This document shows positions 1 to 7,806 of a stretch of DNA of 20,297 nt, in pieces. The notes under the pieces were generated by a model, which saw nothing but the letters and a program-made list of their open reading frames with translations, had not been told where the DNA came from and made no database searches. Numbering within the stretch: the stretch's first letter is position 1; each line of letters starts with the position of its first letter. The translations under genes were made by a program, and so were the position numbers. This DNA comes from Comchoanobacter sp040266255 (GTDB lineage Bacteria > Pseudomonadota > Gammaproteobacteria > Comchoanobacterales > Comchoanobacteraceae): NCBI GenBank assembly GCA_040266255.1, contig JBDQEV010000018.1, positions 1 to 20,297 of the forward strand, in the 5' to 3' direction.

Positions 1-615
1 AGGAGCATTACGACCAATTTGAATTATAGCTGCCTTAACATATTTAGGCTTGTGAAATCGGCCCTCTAAACCGTTACTTGTATACCTTAGCTTTGCTGCT
101 GCAAATCTGATAACCTTTTCTTCCTTCTTATCATCCTCTTGTTCTGCAGATGCAGTTAATATCTGCAATCTGACAGATGCTGATAAATAGAACATACACT
201 TATTAATGTTATCGACTGCTCTCGCCCACTTTTCTTGATCGGCCTTACCCCAATTCTTAGCATTCCCCTTGCGCATTTCTTGCAACTTTACCTCATTTTG
301 CTTCAATATATCAGAGATATTTGCATCAGGAGACGAATGTATCGAAGACTTTATATTCTCTAGTTCCTTAGCTATCTTCTTTCTCATTACAGATTTTTTT
401 TGAGTAAATTCAATCTGCATCTTTGGGGCATCAGTATATAGCTTAGCTTGCATATAATTGACTTCAGCAGCAAGCTGATCCTCCATATAGAAAGAACTAA
501 GCCGCCCGGAAGACTTTAGATTGCTTTGCCTAAAAGCCTTTGATGACTCTAATTGTAAAGGTTTTCCACCTGGCATGAGATCTGCACCAGTCTGTACTGC
601 ATCTTTTATTTTCAT
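1..615 (-). CDS. Unrecognised hydrophilic protein, 3' end cut by window edge
   Basis: An uninterrupted reading frame of 205 codons starts with ATG at 615 and is still open at base 1, so the C-terminus is missing. An AAAAGGG Shine-Dalgarno lies about 7 bases before the ATG and a TATAAA box is at 641-646. The protein begins MKIKDAVQTGADLMPGGKP. It has no signal peptide or membrane segment and is rich in Lys, Glu, Gln and Ser. The stretch around residues 55-130 looks helical or coiled-coil (KKSVMRKKIAKELENIKSS; QNEVKLQEMRKGNAKNWGK). An acidic/basic patch EQEDDKKEEK lies near residue 170. I do not recognise a family. It follows ETF-QO on the same strand after 59 bases, with no clear terminator between. 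In an intracellular bacterium, an orphan helical soluble protein could be a secreted effector, but nothing in the sequence proves it. Confidence 0.75.
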   Translation of the reverse strand, partial: MKIKDAVQTGADLMPGGKPLQLESSKAFRQSNLKSSGRLSSFYMEDQLAAEVNYMQAKLYTDAPKMQIEFTQKKSVMRKKIAKELENIKSSIHSSPDANISDILKQNEVKLQEMRKGNAKNWGKADQEKWARAVDNINKCMFYLSASVRLQILTASAEQEDDKKEEKVIRFAAAKLRYTSNGLEGRFHKPKYVKAAIIQIGRNAP

Positions 616-674
616 AATTAAACCCTTTTAAACTGATCAATTTATAAGCACAGTGTATAGAGAAACAGAAAAAA

Positions 675-2228
675 TTATGTATCAGTGTAATTTGGGCCTC
701 CACCGCCTTGTGGATGAGCCCATTGAATTTGTTGTAATGGATTCCTGATTAAACATGCCTTGCAGTGTATACAGTTTTGAGCATTGATGACGAATTGATC
801 ATTGATCTCATAAACTTTTGCCGGACAGAAATAGGTATAAACAAGATTCGCAGCCTGTTGTTGAGAAGGATGATAGGTAATATGTGCAGGCTCTTGCTCT
901 TGATGATAAGTATTCGATAACTGGAGCATGGTTAATAAATCAAAGCTAATACGACCATCTGGTTGATGTGATGGTAATACCTTAGTGTCTTTTAAGTCTA
1001 CTGATGCTGCATCATCTTTTATACGCAGTGTATAAGGTACCCTACCCCTAAATATATATTGATCAATTGCTGCACCAAATAGCCCTAGCCACTGACCTTT
1101 ATAAAACCATGGTCTAACATTTCTACAGCGTTTTAATCCGGCAATAATATGATGCTGTCTGAACCTCGTATCAAACGAAGTTTGTTGTAAATAGGCATAT
1201 GCTGCTTCCATACCTGAATACATTGCACCATGAATACCCTTGATTCTTGCAATATTCACAAATCCTGCTGCACACCCAATCAAAACACCTCCAGGAAAAT
1301 CCAATATGGGAATCGACTGATAACCTCCCTCATTGATCACACGAGCACCATATGCAATAGGTTCTCCATTCTCAAATACGGACACCCATTTAGGATGATG
1401 TTTAAATCTTTGTAATAAGTCATATGGACTGACTGATGCATTGGGTGCATCTAGACCAACAATCATACCCACCATCACATGATGATCTAAGCCATGATAA
1501 ATAAACCCACCACCATAAGTATTTTTTGGCAACGGCCAACCCAGAGCATGAATCACCCTACCAGGCTCAAATACTTTGGTATTAACCTTCCAAACTTCTT
1601 TAACACCTAATCCGTAAGTTTGTGGTTGAGATCTTAAACCATATCGCTCAATGACTTGATCTGATAATAGCCCTTTTGCTCCCTCTGCCAATACTGTGTG
1701 CTGTGCGATAATCTCTACCGGCGGTTGATATTGTGGAGTCTTTTCTCGCTTCTTATTAAGACCCATAGGACCAGTTTTGATTCCTCTCACCTTGCCCTGC
1801 TCTTCTATCAACTCATCAGCAACATAACCAGTAAGGATTTCTACCCCCAAGCTTTCAGCTTTTTGCGCCAAATAACGACTCAACTGTGATAAAGAGATGA
1901 CACAGCCACCATAATGATTTGCGTTCGGCAAATGCGGCAATGGTAGAGAATGCTTTTTCGTTAAGTAGTACATTGATGCTTTTTGTACAGGAGTATATCC
2001 TTGATACTCTTCTTGCCAGTTTGGTATAAGCTCATTTAGTGCTGAAGGATCCATCACTGCACCAGAAAGCAAATGATTCCCAACTGACCTACCTTTTTCA
2101 ATCATCATCACATGCAAATCAGGTCGACGTTGCTTCAAGGTAATTGCCATAGCCAAGCCTGCAGGGCCTGCACCAACAATTAATACCTCTACATTTATAC
2201 TTCCATTGCTCACAAAATTCTGATCCAC
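675..2228 (-). CDS. Electron transfer flavoprotein-ubiquinone oxidoreductase (ETF-QO)
   Basis: This enzyme takes electrons from reduced ETF through FAD and a 4Fe-4S cluster and passes them to ubiquinone at the inner membrane, linking acyl-CoA and amino-acid dehydrogenases to respiration. The product has 517 residues, slightly short for the family (about 540-560 in bacteria). The FAD dinucleotide-binding motif GAGPAGLAMA is at residues 19-28. The cluster ligands are intact: Cys468 (CPAKVYE) and Cys486, Cys489 and Cys492 (CIHCKAC), followed by the family-typical GGGGPNY end. The start is GTG at 2228; an ATG at 2233 is out of frame. The Shine-Dalgarno is weak. It is divergent from etfB across 40 bases, so donor and acceptor of the same electron chain sit together and probably share a regulatory region. 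Confidence 0.95.
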   Translation of the reverse strand: MDQNFVSNGSINVEVLIVGAGPAGLAMAITLKQRRPDLHVMMIEKGRSVGNHLLSGAVMDPSALNELIPNWQEEYQGYTPVQKASMYYLTKKHSLPLPHLPNANHYGGCVISLSQLSRYLAQKAESLGVEILTGYVADELIEEQGKVRGIKTGPMGLNKKREKTPQYQPPVEIIAQHTVLAEGAKGLLSDQVIERYGLRSQPQTYGLGVKEVWKVNTKVFEPGRVIHALGWPLPKNTYGGGFIYHGLDHHVMVGMIVGLDAPNASVSPYDLLQRFKHHPKWVSVFENGEPIAYGARVINEGGYQSIPILDFPGGVLIGCAAGFVNIARIKGIHGAMYSGMEAAYAYLQQTSFDTRFRQHHIIAGLKRCRNVRPWFYKGQWLGLFGAAIDQYIFRGRVPYTLRIKDDAASVDLKDTKVLPSHQPDGRISFDLLTMLQLSNTYHQEQEPAHITYHPSQQQAANLVYTYFCPAKVYEINDQFVINAQNCIHCKACLIRNPLQQIQWAHPQGGGGPNYTDT

Positions 2229-2239
2229 TGCATCTTGGT

Positions 2240-2259
2240 ACTATAATAGTATCGGAGGA
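2240..2259. promoter_or_regulatory. Divergent promoter and RBS between ETF-QO and etfB
   Basis: Only 40 bases separate the two start codons. A near-perfect palindrome, TACTATAATAGTA, contains TATAAT at 2242-2247 for etfB and TATTAT/TATAGT for the opposite strand. The predicted etfB start of transcription falls at about 2254, on the first base of its strong GGAGGA Shine-Dalgarno (2254-2259), 9 bases before the ATG. No good -35 is seen for either side. Back-to-back -10 boxes in one palindrome would tie expression of ETF to that of its oxidoreductase. Confidence 0.5.
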
Positions 2260-2268
2260 TGAGAAAAA

Positions 2269-3000
2269 ATGAAAGTATTGGTCACCGTTAAAGAATGCAT
2301 CGACTATCAAGTCAAGGTTCGCCTGAACTCAACACAAACTCAAGTTGAAACTCAGGGGGTACAGCTATCAATTAATCCATTTGATGCGATTGCAATTGAA
2401 GCCTGTGTACAATTACAGGAAAAGAATATCATCACTCACAGTACAGCATTACATATTGGTCAAGAACCAAAAGTACTACAACATGCACTTGCAATGGGTA
2501 TTGATGAAGGAGTACTGATTCAAAGCGATACTAATGATACTTTCAATAAATGCCTACTCATTGCAGATTACATCAAAGAACATGAGTTTGATTGTATGAT
2601 TATGGGTAAACTTGCAATTGATGGTGATCATGGGCAAATACCACAAATGCTTGCTGGGATGTTAAATTGGCCATGTGCAACTTATGCATCCAATATCTCG
2701 ATCAAAGAAGACACCTTGACAGTAGATCGAGAAACCGATCAAGGAATTGAAACCGTACAACTGAAAACACCTTGTATCATCTCTACTGACTTAAGACTCA
2801 ATGAACCTCGATTTATTGCCTTACCCAAGATTTTAGCAGCTAAAAGTAAACCGATTGAAACCATTCAACCAGAAAAACAAGAAGACTCTCCTATTGAGAT
2901 CGTCAAGCTTTCTTATCCAGAAAAAAGATCAGGCTGCACGCCTACCGATGATGTTGACCACTTTATTCAACAACTCACTGATGCAGGAGTGATCAAATGA
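2269..3000 (+). CDS. etfB: Electron transfer flavoprotein beta subunit
   Basis: EtfB forms the heterodimeric FAD/AMP electron carrier with EtfA. It accepts electrons from acyl-CoA and related dehydrogenases and hands them to ETF-QO. The 243-residue product matches the family from the first residues (MKVLVTVKECIDYQVKVRL), with the usual SINPFDAIAIEACVQL segment and, near residue 120, the nucleotide-binding region KLAIDGDHGQIPQMLAGML. The signature-like segment LKTPCIISTDLRLNEPRF ILP lies near residue 165. Length is just under the usual 249-255. A GGAGGA ribosome site is 9 bases upstream. The stop overlaps the etfA start in ATGA, implying translational coupling and balanced subunit synthesis. 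Confidence 0.96.
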   Translation: MKVLVTVKECIDYQVKVRLNSTQTQVETQGVQLSINPFDAIAIEACVQLQEKNIITHSTALHIGQEPKVLQHALAMGIDEGVLIQSDTNDTFNKCLLIADYIKEHEFDCMIMGKLAIDGDHGQIPQMLAGMLNWPCATYASNISIKEDTLTVDRETDQGIETVQLKTPCIISTDLRLNEPRFIALPKILAAKSKPIETIQPEKQEDSPIEIVKLSYPEKRSGCTPTDDVDHFIQQLTDAGVIK

Positions 3001-3899
3001 ACATTCTACTCATTCATACCGAAAAACAGTCTATGAGCGCTTTAAAAAAGCTCATTGGTGCAGCTGAACAACTGTCTAAAACCATCGACTTGATTTATAT
3101 CGGTGAAAACGATTTAACACAACTCCAAGGCGTCCAACAGGTCTTTCACTACTCGAAAGCAACACTGAATAGCCCCTCTATTAGTCATATTATTCAAGCG
3201 CATGATCAAAACTATCAAACAATCATGGTGCATTCAGACACCACTGCTAAAGACTTTATACCCTACTATTGTGGTCAAATTAGATCCCCCATGCTCAGTG
3301 ATATCAGCAAAATCATTGACAAGAATCATTTTGAGCGTGCAATCTATGCTGGCGCAATTCGCGAACAAATCAAATACAATGGTGATCGACTGATCATGAG
3401 CATTCGAGGAATATACTTTGAAGCAACAGCATCAAAGGCCACTGCTAAAATCAAACAATGCACTACCAAGCAATCGATTCAATACCCAGAGTTAATCAAA
3501 ACTCAAACCACAACAGATGAAATAGATTTATCCACAGCAGAAATCGTTGTATCAGGCGGTAGAGGATTAGGCAGTAAAGAAAACTTTGCTAAACTATTTG
3601 AGCTTGCAAAGCAATTTAACGCTGCAGTAGGAGCATCAAGAGCAGCAGTAGATGCAGGCTATATCGACAACTCTCATCAAGTAGGCCAAACTGGCAAGAT
3701 CATTGCACCCAGAGTCTATATCAGCCTTGGCATTTCTGGTGCAGTACAACACCTATCAGGCATGAAAGATGCCCAAATTATTATCGCGATTGATAAAAAC
3801 CCCGAAGCTCCCATCTTTTCAGTTGCCGATTATGGCTATAGTGGTGACTTATTTAATGCTTTAGAAAAATTAAAAGGGAAAAATATTATACCGCATTAA
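2997..3899 (+). CDS. etfA: Electron transfer flavoprotein alpha subunit
   Basis: EtfA carries most of the FAD site of the ETF dimer. The 300-residue protein has the canonical C-terminal FAD domain: SGGRGLGSKENF at 187-197, VGASRAAVDAGYI at 211-223, VGQTGKIIAPRVYISLGISG at 229-248, and QHLSGMKD...IDKNPEAPIFSVADYGYSGDLF to about 286. Length is close to the family norm of about 310. The start overlaps the etfB stop by 4 bases. No terminator hairpin is visible after the stop; a T-rich run without a stem follows. Together with the divergent ETF-QO this gives the complete ETF branch into the quinone pool, although the dehydrogenases that feed it are not in the window. Confidence 0.96.
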   Translation: MNILLIHTEKQSMSALKKLIGAAEQLSKTIDLIYIGENDLTQLQGVQQVFHYSKATLNSPSISHIIQAHDQNYQTIMVHSDTTAKDFIPYYCGQIRSPMLSDISKIIDKNHFERAIYAGAIREQIKYNGDRLIMSIRGIYFEATASKATAKIKQCTTKQSIQYPELIKTQTTTDEIDLSTAEIVVSGGRGLGSKENFAKLFELAKQFNAAVGASRAAVDAGYIDNSHQVGQTGKIIAPRVYISLGISGAVQHLSGMKDAQIIIAIDKNPEAPIFSVADYGYSGDLFNALEKLKGKNIIPH

Positions 3900-4198
3900 T
3901 TTTTTCTTAATATTAGAGGTGTAAGATAAAAGTAAAAAAACTTAATTTTGAGCGATCCTTTTTAAACACCCATTGGGAAATAAACCACGAATAATCAATA
4001 CTTAATAACATATGAAAATTACTCTCAAACCTAAGATAGCAGTTAATAGCCGCAAAATAGATACTTATCCCACTCTCTTGTAAGAAATTGCTCACACCCG
4101 TTTTATCTTTTTTCCACACCCATCAGCCAACCTAAAAAATTAAATTGTAAGTTACTTATAATTCTCATATGATGTGAATAATTTAAATATACCCCCCT
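3900..4198. other. Intergenic stretch between etfA and map
   Basis: About 300 bases with no gene I can support. A 68-codon frame on the minus strand (about 3913-4119) has no recognisable family, no Shine-Dalgarno and a skewed aromatic-rich composition, so I treat it as chance or as decayed sequence. The right end holds the likely map promoter. Confidence 0.5.
4145..4173 (+). promoter_or_regulatory. Probable map promoter
   Basis: TTGTAA (4145-4150) and TATGAT (4168-4173) are separated by 17 bases and match the sigma-70 consensus at 4/6 and 5/6 positions. An overlapping TATAAT occurs at 4157-4162. Transcription would begin near 4180, giving a leader of about 19 bases. That leader holds ACCCCCCT next to the ATG and no Shine-Dalgarno. 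Confidence 0.5.
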
Positions 4199-4966
4199 AT
4201 GGATACCTCGAAATACATCAAAACTGCTGCTGAAATTGAAAAGATGCGTCATGCTGGTTATGCAGCAGCATCTGTTCTAGATTACCTCACACCTTTTGTG
4301 AAATCTGGCATTTCAACGGAAGAGCTCAATACCTTAGCACATGACTACATGACCAAAGAGCTCAAAGTGACACCTGCGCCACTCAATTATAGAGGGTTTC
4401 CAAAATCAATCTGCACATCAATTAATCATGTTGTATGCCACGGCATTCCCAGCGAGAAAAAACTTAAAGATGGTGACATCATTAATATCGATATTACTGT
4501 TATCAAAGACGGCTATCATGGCGATACCAGCCGAATGTTTGAGATTGGACAATGCAAGCCCTATGCATCAAGACTTTGCACCGTTGCTAAAGAAGCAATG
4601 CTTGAAGGAATCCAGATCGTCAAACCAGGCATATCTTTGTATGATATTGGACTTGCGATTGAAACCTTTACAAAAAAGAATCACTGCAGCTCCGTACATG
4701 ATTTCTGTGGCCACGGCATTGGAAAAGACTTTCACGAAGAAGGCTTTCAAGTTCTACACTATCCAGACCCAAATCTAAAATCGTTCATATTACAACCAGG
4801 AATGACCTTCACCATTGAACCAATGATCAACCAAGGCAAAAAAGAAGTGCGCATCATGGGCGACGGATGGACAGCGATCACTGCTGACAAGACATTATCA
4901 GCACAATGGGAGCATACCATTTTAGTCACACCAGATGGCTATGATATCCTAACCACAACCAGTTAA
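4199..4966 (+). CDS. map: Type I methionine aminopeptidase
   Basis: Map removes the initiator methionine from nascent proteins after deformylation. The 255-residue product is a standard MetAP-Ia. The five metal ligands are in place: Asp98 and Asp109 (NIDITVIKDGYHGDTS), His172 (CGHGIG), Glu207 (FTIEPM) and Glu238 (QWEHT). The substrate-contacting His81 (VCHGIP) is also present. The N-terminus aligns with known enzymes (IKTAAEIEKMRHAG), so ATG 4199 is a sound start although no Shine-Dalgarno precedes it. It stands alone between etfA and a convergent gene; the usual neighbours rpsB or glnD are not here. Confidence 0.96.
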   Translation: MDTSKYIKTAAEIEKMRHAGYAAASVLDYLTPFVKSGISTEELNTLAHDYMTKELKVTPAPLNYRGFPKSICTSINHVVCHGIPSEKKLKDGDIINIDITVIKDGYHGDTSRMFEIGQCKPYASRLCTVAKEAMLEGIQIVKPGISLYDIGLAIETFTKKNHCSSVHDFCGHGIGKDFHEEGFQVLHYPDPNLKSFILQPGMTFTIEPMINQGKKEVRIMGDGWTAITADKTLSAQWEHTILVTPDGYDILTTTS

Positions 4967-5127
4967 CATCATGACAACACTCTTCCCTCCCCCATACAAT
5001 TCTCTTCCACCACGCTATGAGCAAGATATACTGATATATTTACTCCCAATTACCATTTTCAATACCTACAATAAAGATGAAATACTGAACAATCGAACAA
5101 AATATAACGATTCAAACAGTCAATAAA

Positions 5128-5700
5128 CTACTTGGCCATAATGGCCTTAAATGAGTCAGATGCTAGCTGCACCTCCAACCAAGATAACATTTGATCAGGC
5201 CACAGCTCTGTCCAACCATCAGCCTTATATGCCTGACGAATAAAAGGTAGACAAACACAGTCTAACCAAGTTTTTGACCCCAAAAGCCCATCATCCAGCC
5301 CTTTAAATTGCAATAAGAAACCCAGCATGACCATTTGCTCATAATGCAAATCTACATCCTCATAACGAGTCGCATACTTGAATCGATTCAAACTTGGAAT
5401 AAATACCTGATGCAATTGATCAACCACCTTTCGTGCAAAAGGGTCATCAAAGCTAAGATTTGCAAAGCCTTCAGGCAATTGCTGTGTAAATGCATAACGT
5501 ACAATATCAATGCTTTCATCGATAAATAGACCATCCCCAAAAAGCACCGGAACAGTCCCCTTAGGTGAAATCTCTAATAGATGCGAAGGCTTATCCTTCA
5601 AGTTGACTTCAATGACCTGATATGGAATCCCAGATAAGTATAGCGACCAACGAGCACGAATCGCATAAGGACAGCGTCTAAATGAATACAGCTGAATCAA
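5128..5700 (-). CDS. Glutathione S-transferase family protein
   Basis: The 190-residue protein has an N-terminal thioredoxin fold typical of GST relatives: YSFRRCPYAIRARWSL at 5-20 with a Cys10-Pro-Tyr site, the cis-proline loop KGTVPVLF around Pro51, and the glutathione-contact DES near 61-63. A helical C-terminal domain follows. Proteins with this start are annotated in proteobacteria as GST-like, possibly in redox or stress roles; the substrate is unknown. It is not a close match to the SspA start pattern. The start is TTG at 5700 overlapping the TGA of the upstream GIN-domain gene by 4 bases (TTGA), with AGGA about 6 bases upstream, so translation is probably coupled. Confidence 0.85.
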   Translation of the reverse strand: MIQLYSFRRCPYAIRARWSLYLSGIPYQVIEVNLKDKPSHLLEISPKGTVPVLFGDGLFIDESIDIVRYAFTQQLPEGFANLSFDDPFARKVVDQLHQVFIPSLNRFKYATRYEDVDLHYEQMVMLGFLLQFKGLDDGLLGSKTWLDCVCLPFIRQAYKADGWTELWPDQMLSWLEVQLASDSFKAIMAK

Positions 5701-6449
5701 ATAATCCTACCTGTACGCTTTTCCATATCAATATAGTTTAAAACAATCACCGATGGCGCCTGATTAATTGGCACATACTGCTCTGGCTTATATTTAACAT
5801 CCACAGTCGCTTTATCTCTAGAATACGCAAACAACGATCTTAGCGGAAAGACTTGAACCATTGCCTTATCTAACGCAGCAACCCATACATCATTTGCAAT
5901 CAAACCACGCGCATCTAAATTAGCTTGGTCAGTCGCTCGCATTACCAGACGATTTGCACGCCCACCAAGCACTAAGTTACCCTGCTTAATATCAACGTCT
6001 AGTTCATCTGAATCTACCCAGTAGATCTCGATCTCTCCAGCACTATCTACCATCAAACGATTCAAGTTCATCACGCCTTCTATCTTAATATTGCCAGACG
6101 TATTAGCATCTACAGACAATGCATCCGAACGCAAATCTTTAGCAACCAAAGTAGACTGATCTTTAATACTGATTCTTGCTAAATTTTTAAATTGATCTAA
6201 TGAGCGCACCACTATGTTTGTGACAGAACCGCTCATATTGTTCAACGTTAAGATGCCCTCAAACATATTAACGCTAACTTCAGAATCATCATATTCAACT
6301 AAGTTAGGGCTTTTACTCTCGCCTAGTATGACATTAACATTACCGAGAACAACCAACTGATTCAAATCACTGTACTGCAAGAATTGATCTTTAGCAGACA
6401 ACAAACTGGTTAAAGCAATACAGCAAATCGTAATAAGTTTCTGCTTCAT
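5697..6449 (-). CDS. Secreted GIN-domain (DUF2807-like) beta-helix protein
   Basis: The 250-residue protein has a signal peptide (MKQKLITICCIALTSLLSA, cleavage after about residue 19). A body of short alternating strands follows, beginning LNQLVVLGNVNVILGESK, the start expected of the putative auto-transporter head GIN domain. Repeated strand-turn units (LRSDALSVDANTSGNIKIEG, LDVDIKQGNLVLGG) suggest a right-handed beta-helix facing the periplasm or outer surface. Function in this family is not settled. The ATG at 6449 has a strong GAGGTGAGG ribosome site inside the end of the OmpA-like gene and overlaps its stop by 4 bases, so the two cell-envelope proteins are made together. Confidence 0.75.
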   Translation of the reverse strand: MKQKLITICCIALTSLLSAKDQFLQYSDLNQLVVLGNVNVILGESKSPNLVEYDDSEVSVNMFEGILTLNNMSGSVTNIVVRSLDQFKNLARISIKDQSTLVAKDLRSDALSVDANTSGNIKIEGVMNLNRLMVDSAGEIEIYWVDSDELDVDIKQGNLVLGGRANRLVMRATDQANLDARGLIANDVWVAALDKAMVQVFPLRSLFAYSRDKATVDVKYKPEQYVPINQAPSVIVLNYIDMEKRTGRII

Positions 6450-6904
6450 GATAGCCTCACCTCAATGCGCTGGTTAGTATAAATACCTTGTGCATTATCC
6501 AATGCAGCAATTGGATTCGAATACCCAAGTCCAGTAAACTCTATTTGTGCAGAGCTTATCCCCCTAAACCAGAAATACCCTGCAACCATTTCAGCCTGAT
6601 ACGCTGTGACCACATGTGCAGACTCTTCAGTCAACGCATTATCACAATGTGCTAAAATCTCAATTTTGGTAAAATTTTGTTCCTGTACTTGTCGATACAA
6701 AGATCTTAACACCTTCACCGCCTCAGGACGAAGTGTTGTTCGATCAGACTCGAAGAACAAATTTGAGTTAACTACAAGTCTTGTTCCATCAGCAAAGTAT
6801 GAAACTGTAGCAAACTTCTGAAATTCTATATCCACTTCTGGTGGACGACCACAACCACTTAATAGTAGAACCAATCCACAAACAGCAACTAATCTGGCTT
6901 TCAT
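6446..6904 (-). CDS. OmpA-like peptidoglycan-associated lipoprotein
   Basis: The 152-residue protein carries a lipoprotein signal with lipobox LSGC (Cys18), so it should be anchored in the outer membrane. The C-terminal half is an OmpA-C domain that binds diaminopimelate in peptidoglycan. The segment VNSNLFFESDRTTLRPEA (about 45-62) opens the domain, Asp88 in ILAHCDNAL and Arg146 in NQRIEVRL are the usual ligand residues, and GLGYSNPIA (126-134) matches the family. The common LSxxRAxxV helix reads VTAYQAEMV, with Gln where Arg is usual. It begins at ATG 6904 with AAAGG upstream and a TATAGT box at 6940-6945. It leads the group with the GIN-domain and GST-like genes. Confidence 0.85.
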   Translation of the reverse strand: MKARLVAVCGLVLLLSGCGRPPEVDIEFQKFATVSYFADGTRLVVNSNLFFESDRTTLRPEAVKVLRSLYRQVQEQNFTKIEILAHCDNALTEESAHVVTAYQAEMVAGYFWFRGISSAQIEFTGLGYSNPIAALDNAQGIYTNQRIEVRLS

Positions 6905-6981
6905 GAGCGAGTACCTTTTCCATGAAAATACATACTTACACTATACCGATAATTTCTAAAAAATAATAGTCTTTTATTCGA

Positions 6982-7806
6982 CTAACTCTCTAGTTGCATT
7001 AACAGACCTCTTGGCAAGCCCTGCTCATCCTGTACCATTTGTATAATACTGAACCCAATATTTCTTGCATATTCAGCTAACTGGTCCTGCTGAGAAAATC
7101 CATGCTCTAGCATAAATAATCCACTCGGTTGTAATATTTTTTTTGCAACTTGGATGACCTCACAAGGATCCTTATATCCATTATCTTCACTACACCAGGA
7201 ACTTTTAGGCTCATAATTGCGCACTGAGTCATCTAAGTATGGATCTTGAACACCAATGTATGGTGGATTACTAAAGCACACATTAAAACCGACTGGCAAT
7301 GGATCTAACCAACTTTGTTTTAATAACTGAAGATTACTCAAGCCAAAGGCCTTTACATTCTTTTCTGCTAACGCATAAGCTACGCTTTCTCTCTCTACCC
7401 CAACTACTTCTGAAGCTGGAAACCGCTTTGCAAGAGAACATGATACTGCGCCAGAACCCACACCAAGCTCTATAATTTTATCACCATCAGTAATATAATC
7501 TTGCAAGATCACCACTAAATCTGCAGTTGCAGGTCGTGGAATCAGAACACCCGGCACAATTTCTATATCTTTACCCAAGAAATCTACTTTTCCAATCACA
7601 TAGGCCAGAGGCTCACCCTCTACATACCTTGCCAACTTGATGTCCAATGGCTGTAACTGCGCCTGAGTATAGGTTTTCTGATGATGCAACACACTCCATG
7701 CAACATTTAATTCAGATTGAATAATCCAGAATACTTCCAAATAAGCATTTTTCGAGTTAGATTTATCAACCCATTGCTGATGGTATTCTTTTAAATTAAT
7801 CTTCAC
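6982..7806 (-). CDS. prmC: Peptide chain release factor N5-glutamine methyltransferase
   Basis: PrmC (HemK) methylates the glutamine of the GGQ loop in release factors 1 and 2, which raises termination efficiency. The 274-residue product has an N-terminal helical RF-binding domain, the SAM-binding motif ELGVGSGAVSCSLA at 113-126 and the catalytic NPPY at 180-183 followed by IGVQDPYL. The loop usually read as RPETE reads RPATA here. The start is GTG at 7806, inside the 3' end of prfA (11-base overlap), which is the common prfA-prmC arrangement and places the enzyme beside its substrate. hemA, which often precedes prfA, is absent; tatC is there instead. Confidence 0.95.
   Translation of the reverse strand: MKINLKEYHQQWVDKSNSKNAYLEVFWIIQSELNVAWSVLHHQKTYTQAQLQPLDIKLARYVEGEPLAYVIGKVDFLGKDIEIVPGVLIPRPATADLVVILQDYITDGDKIIELGVGSGAVSCSLAKRFPASEVVGVERESVAYALAEKNVKAFGLSNLQLLKQSWLDPLPVGFNVCFSNPPYIGVQDPYLDDSVRNYEPKSSWCSEDNGYKDPCEVIQVAKKILQPSGLFMLEHGFSQQDQLAEYARNIGFSIIQMVQDEQGLPRGLLMQLES

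Noticed and set aside
3913..4119. 68-codon minus-strand frame between etfA and map
   Set aside because: No ribosome site, no family and an aromatic-rich composition; more likely chance or decayed sequence.
5134..5146. GGCCAT-A-ATGGCC inverted repeat as a terminator between map and the GST-like gene
   Set aside because: It lies inside the GST-like coding end, the loop is one base, and no T-run follows on either strand.
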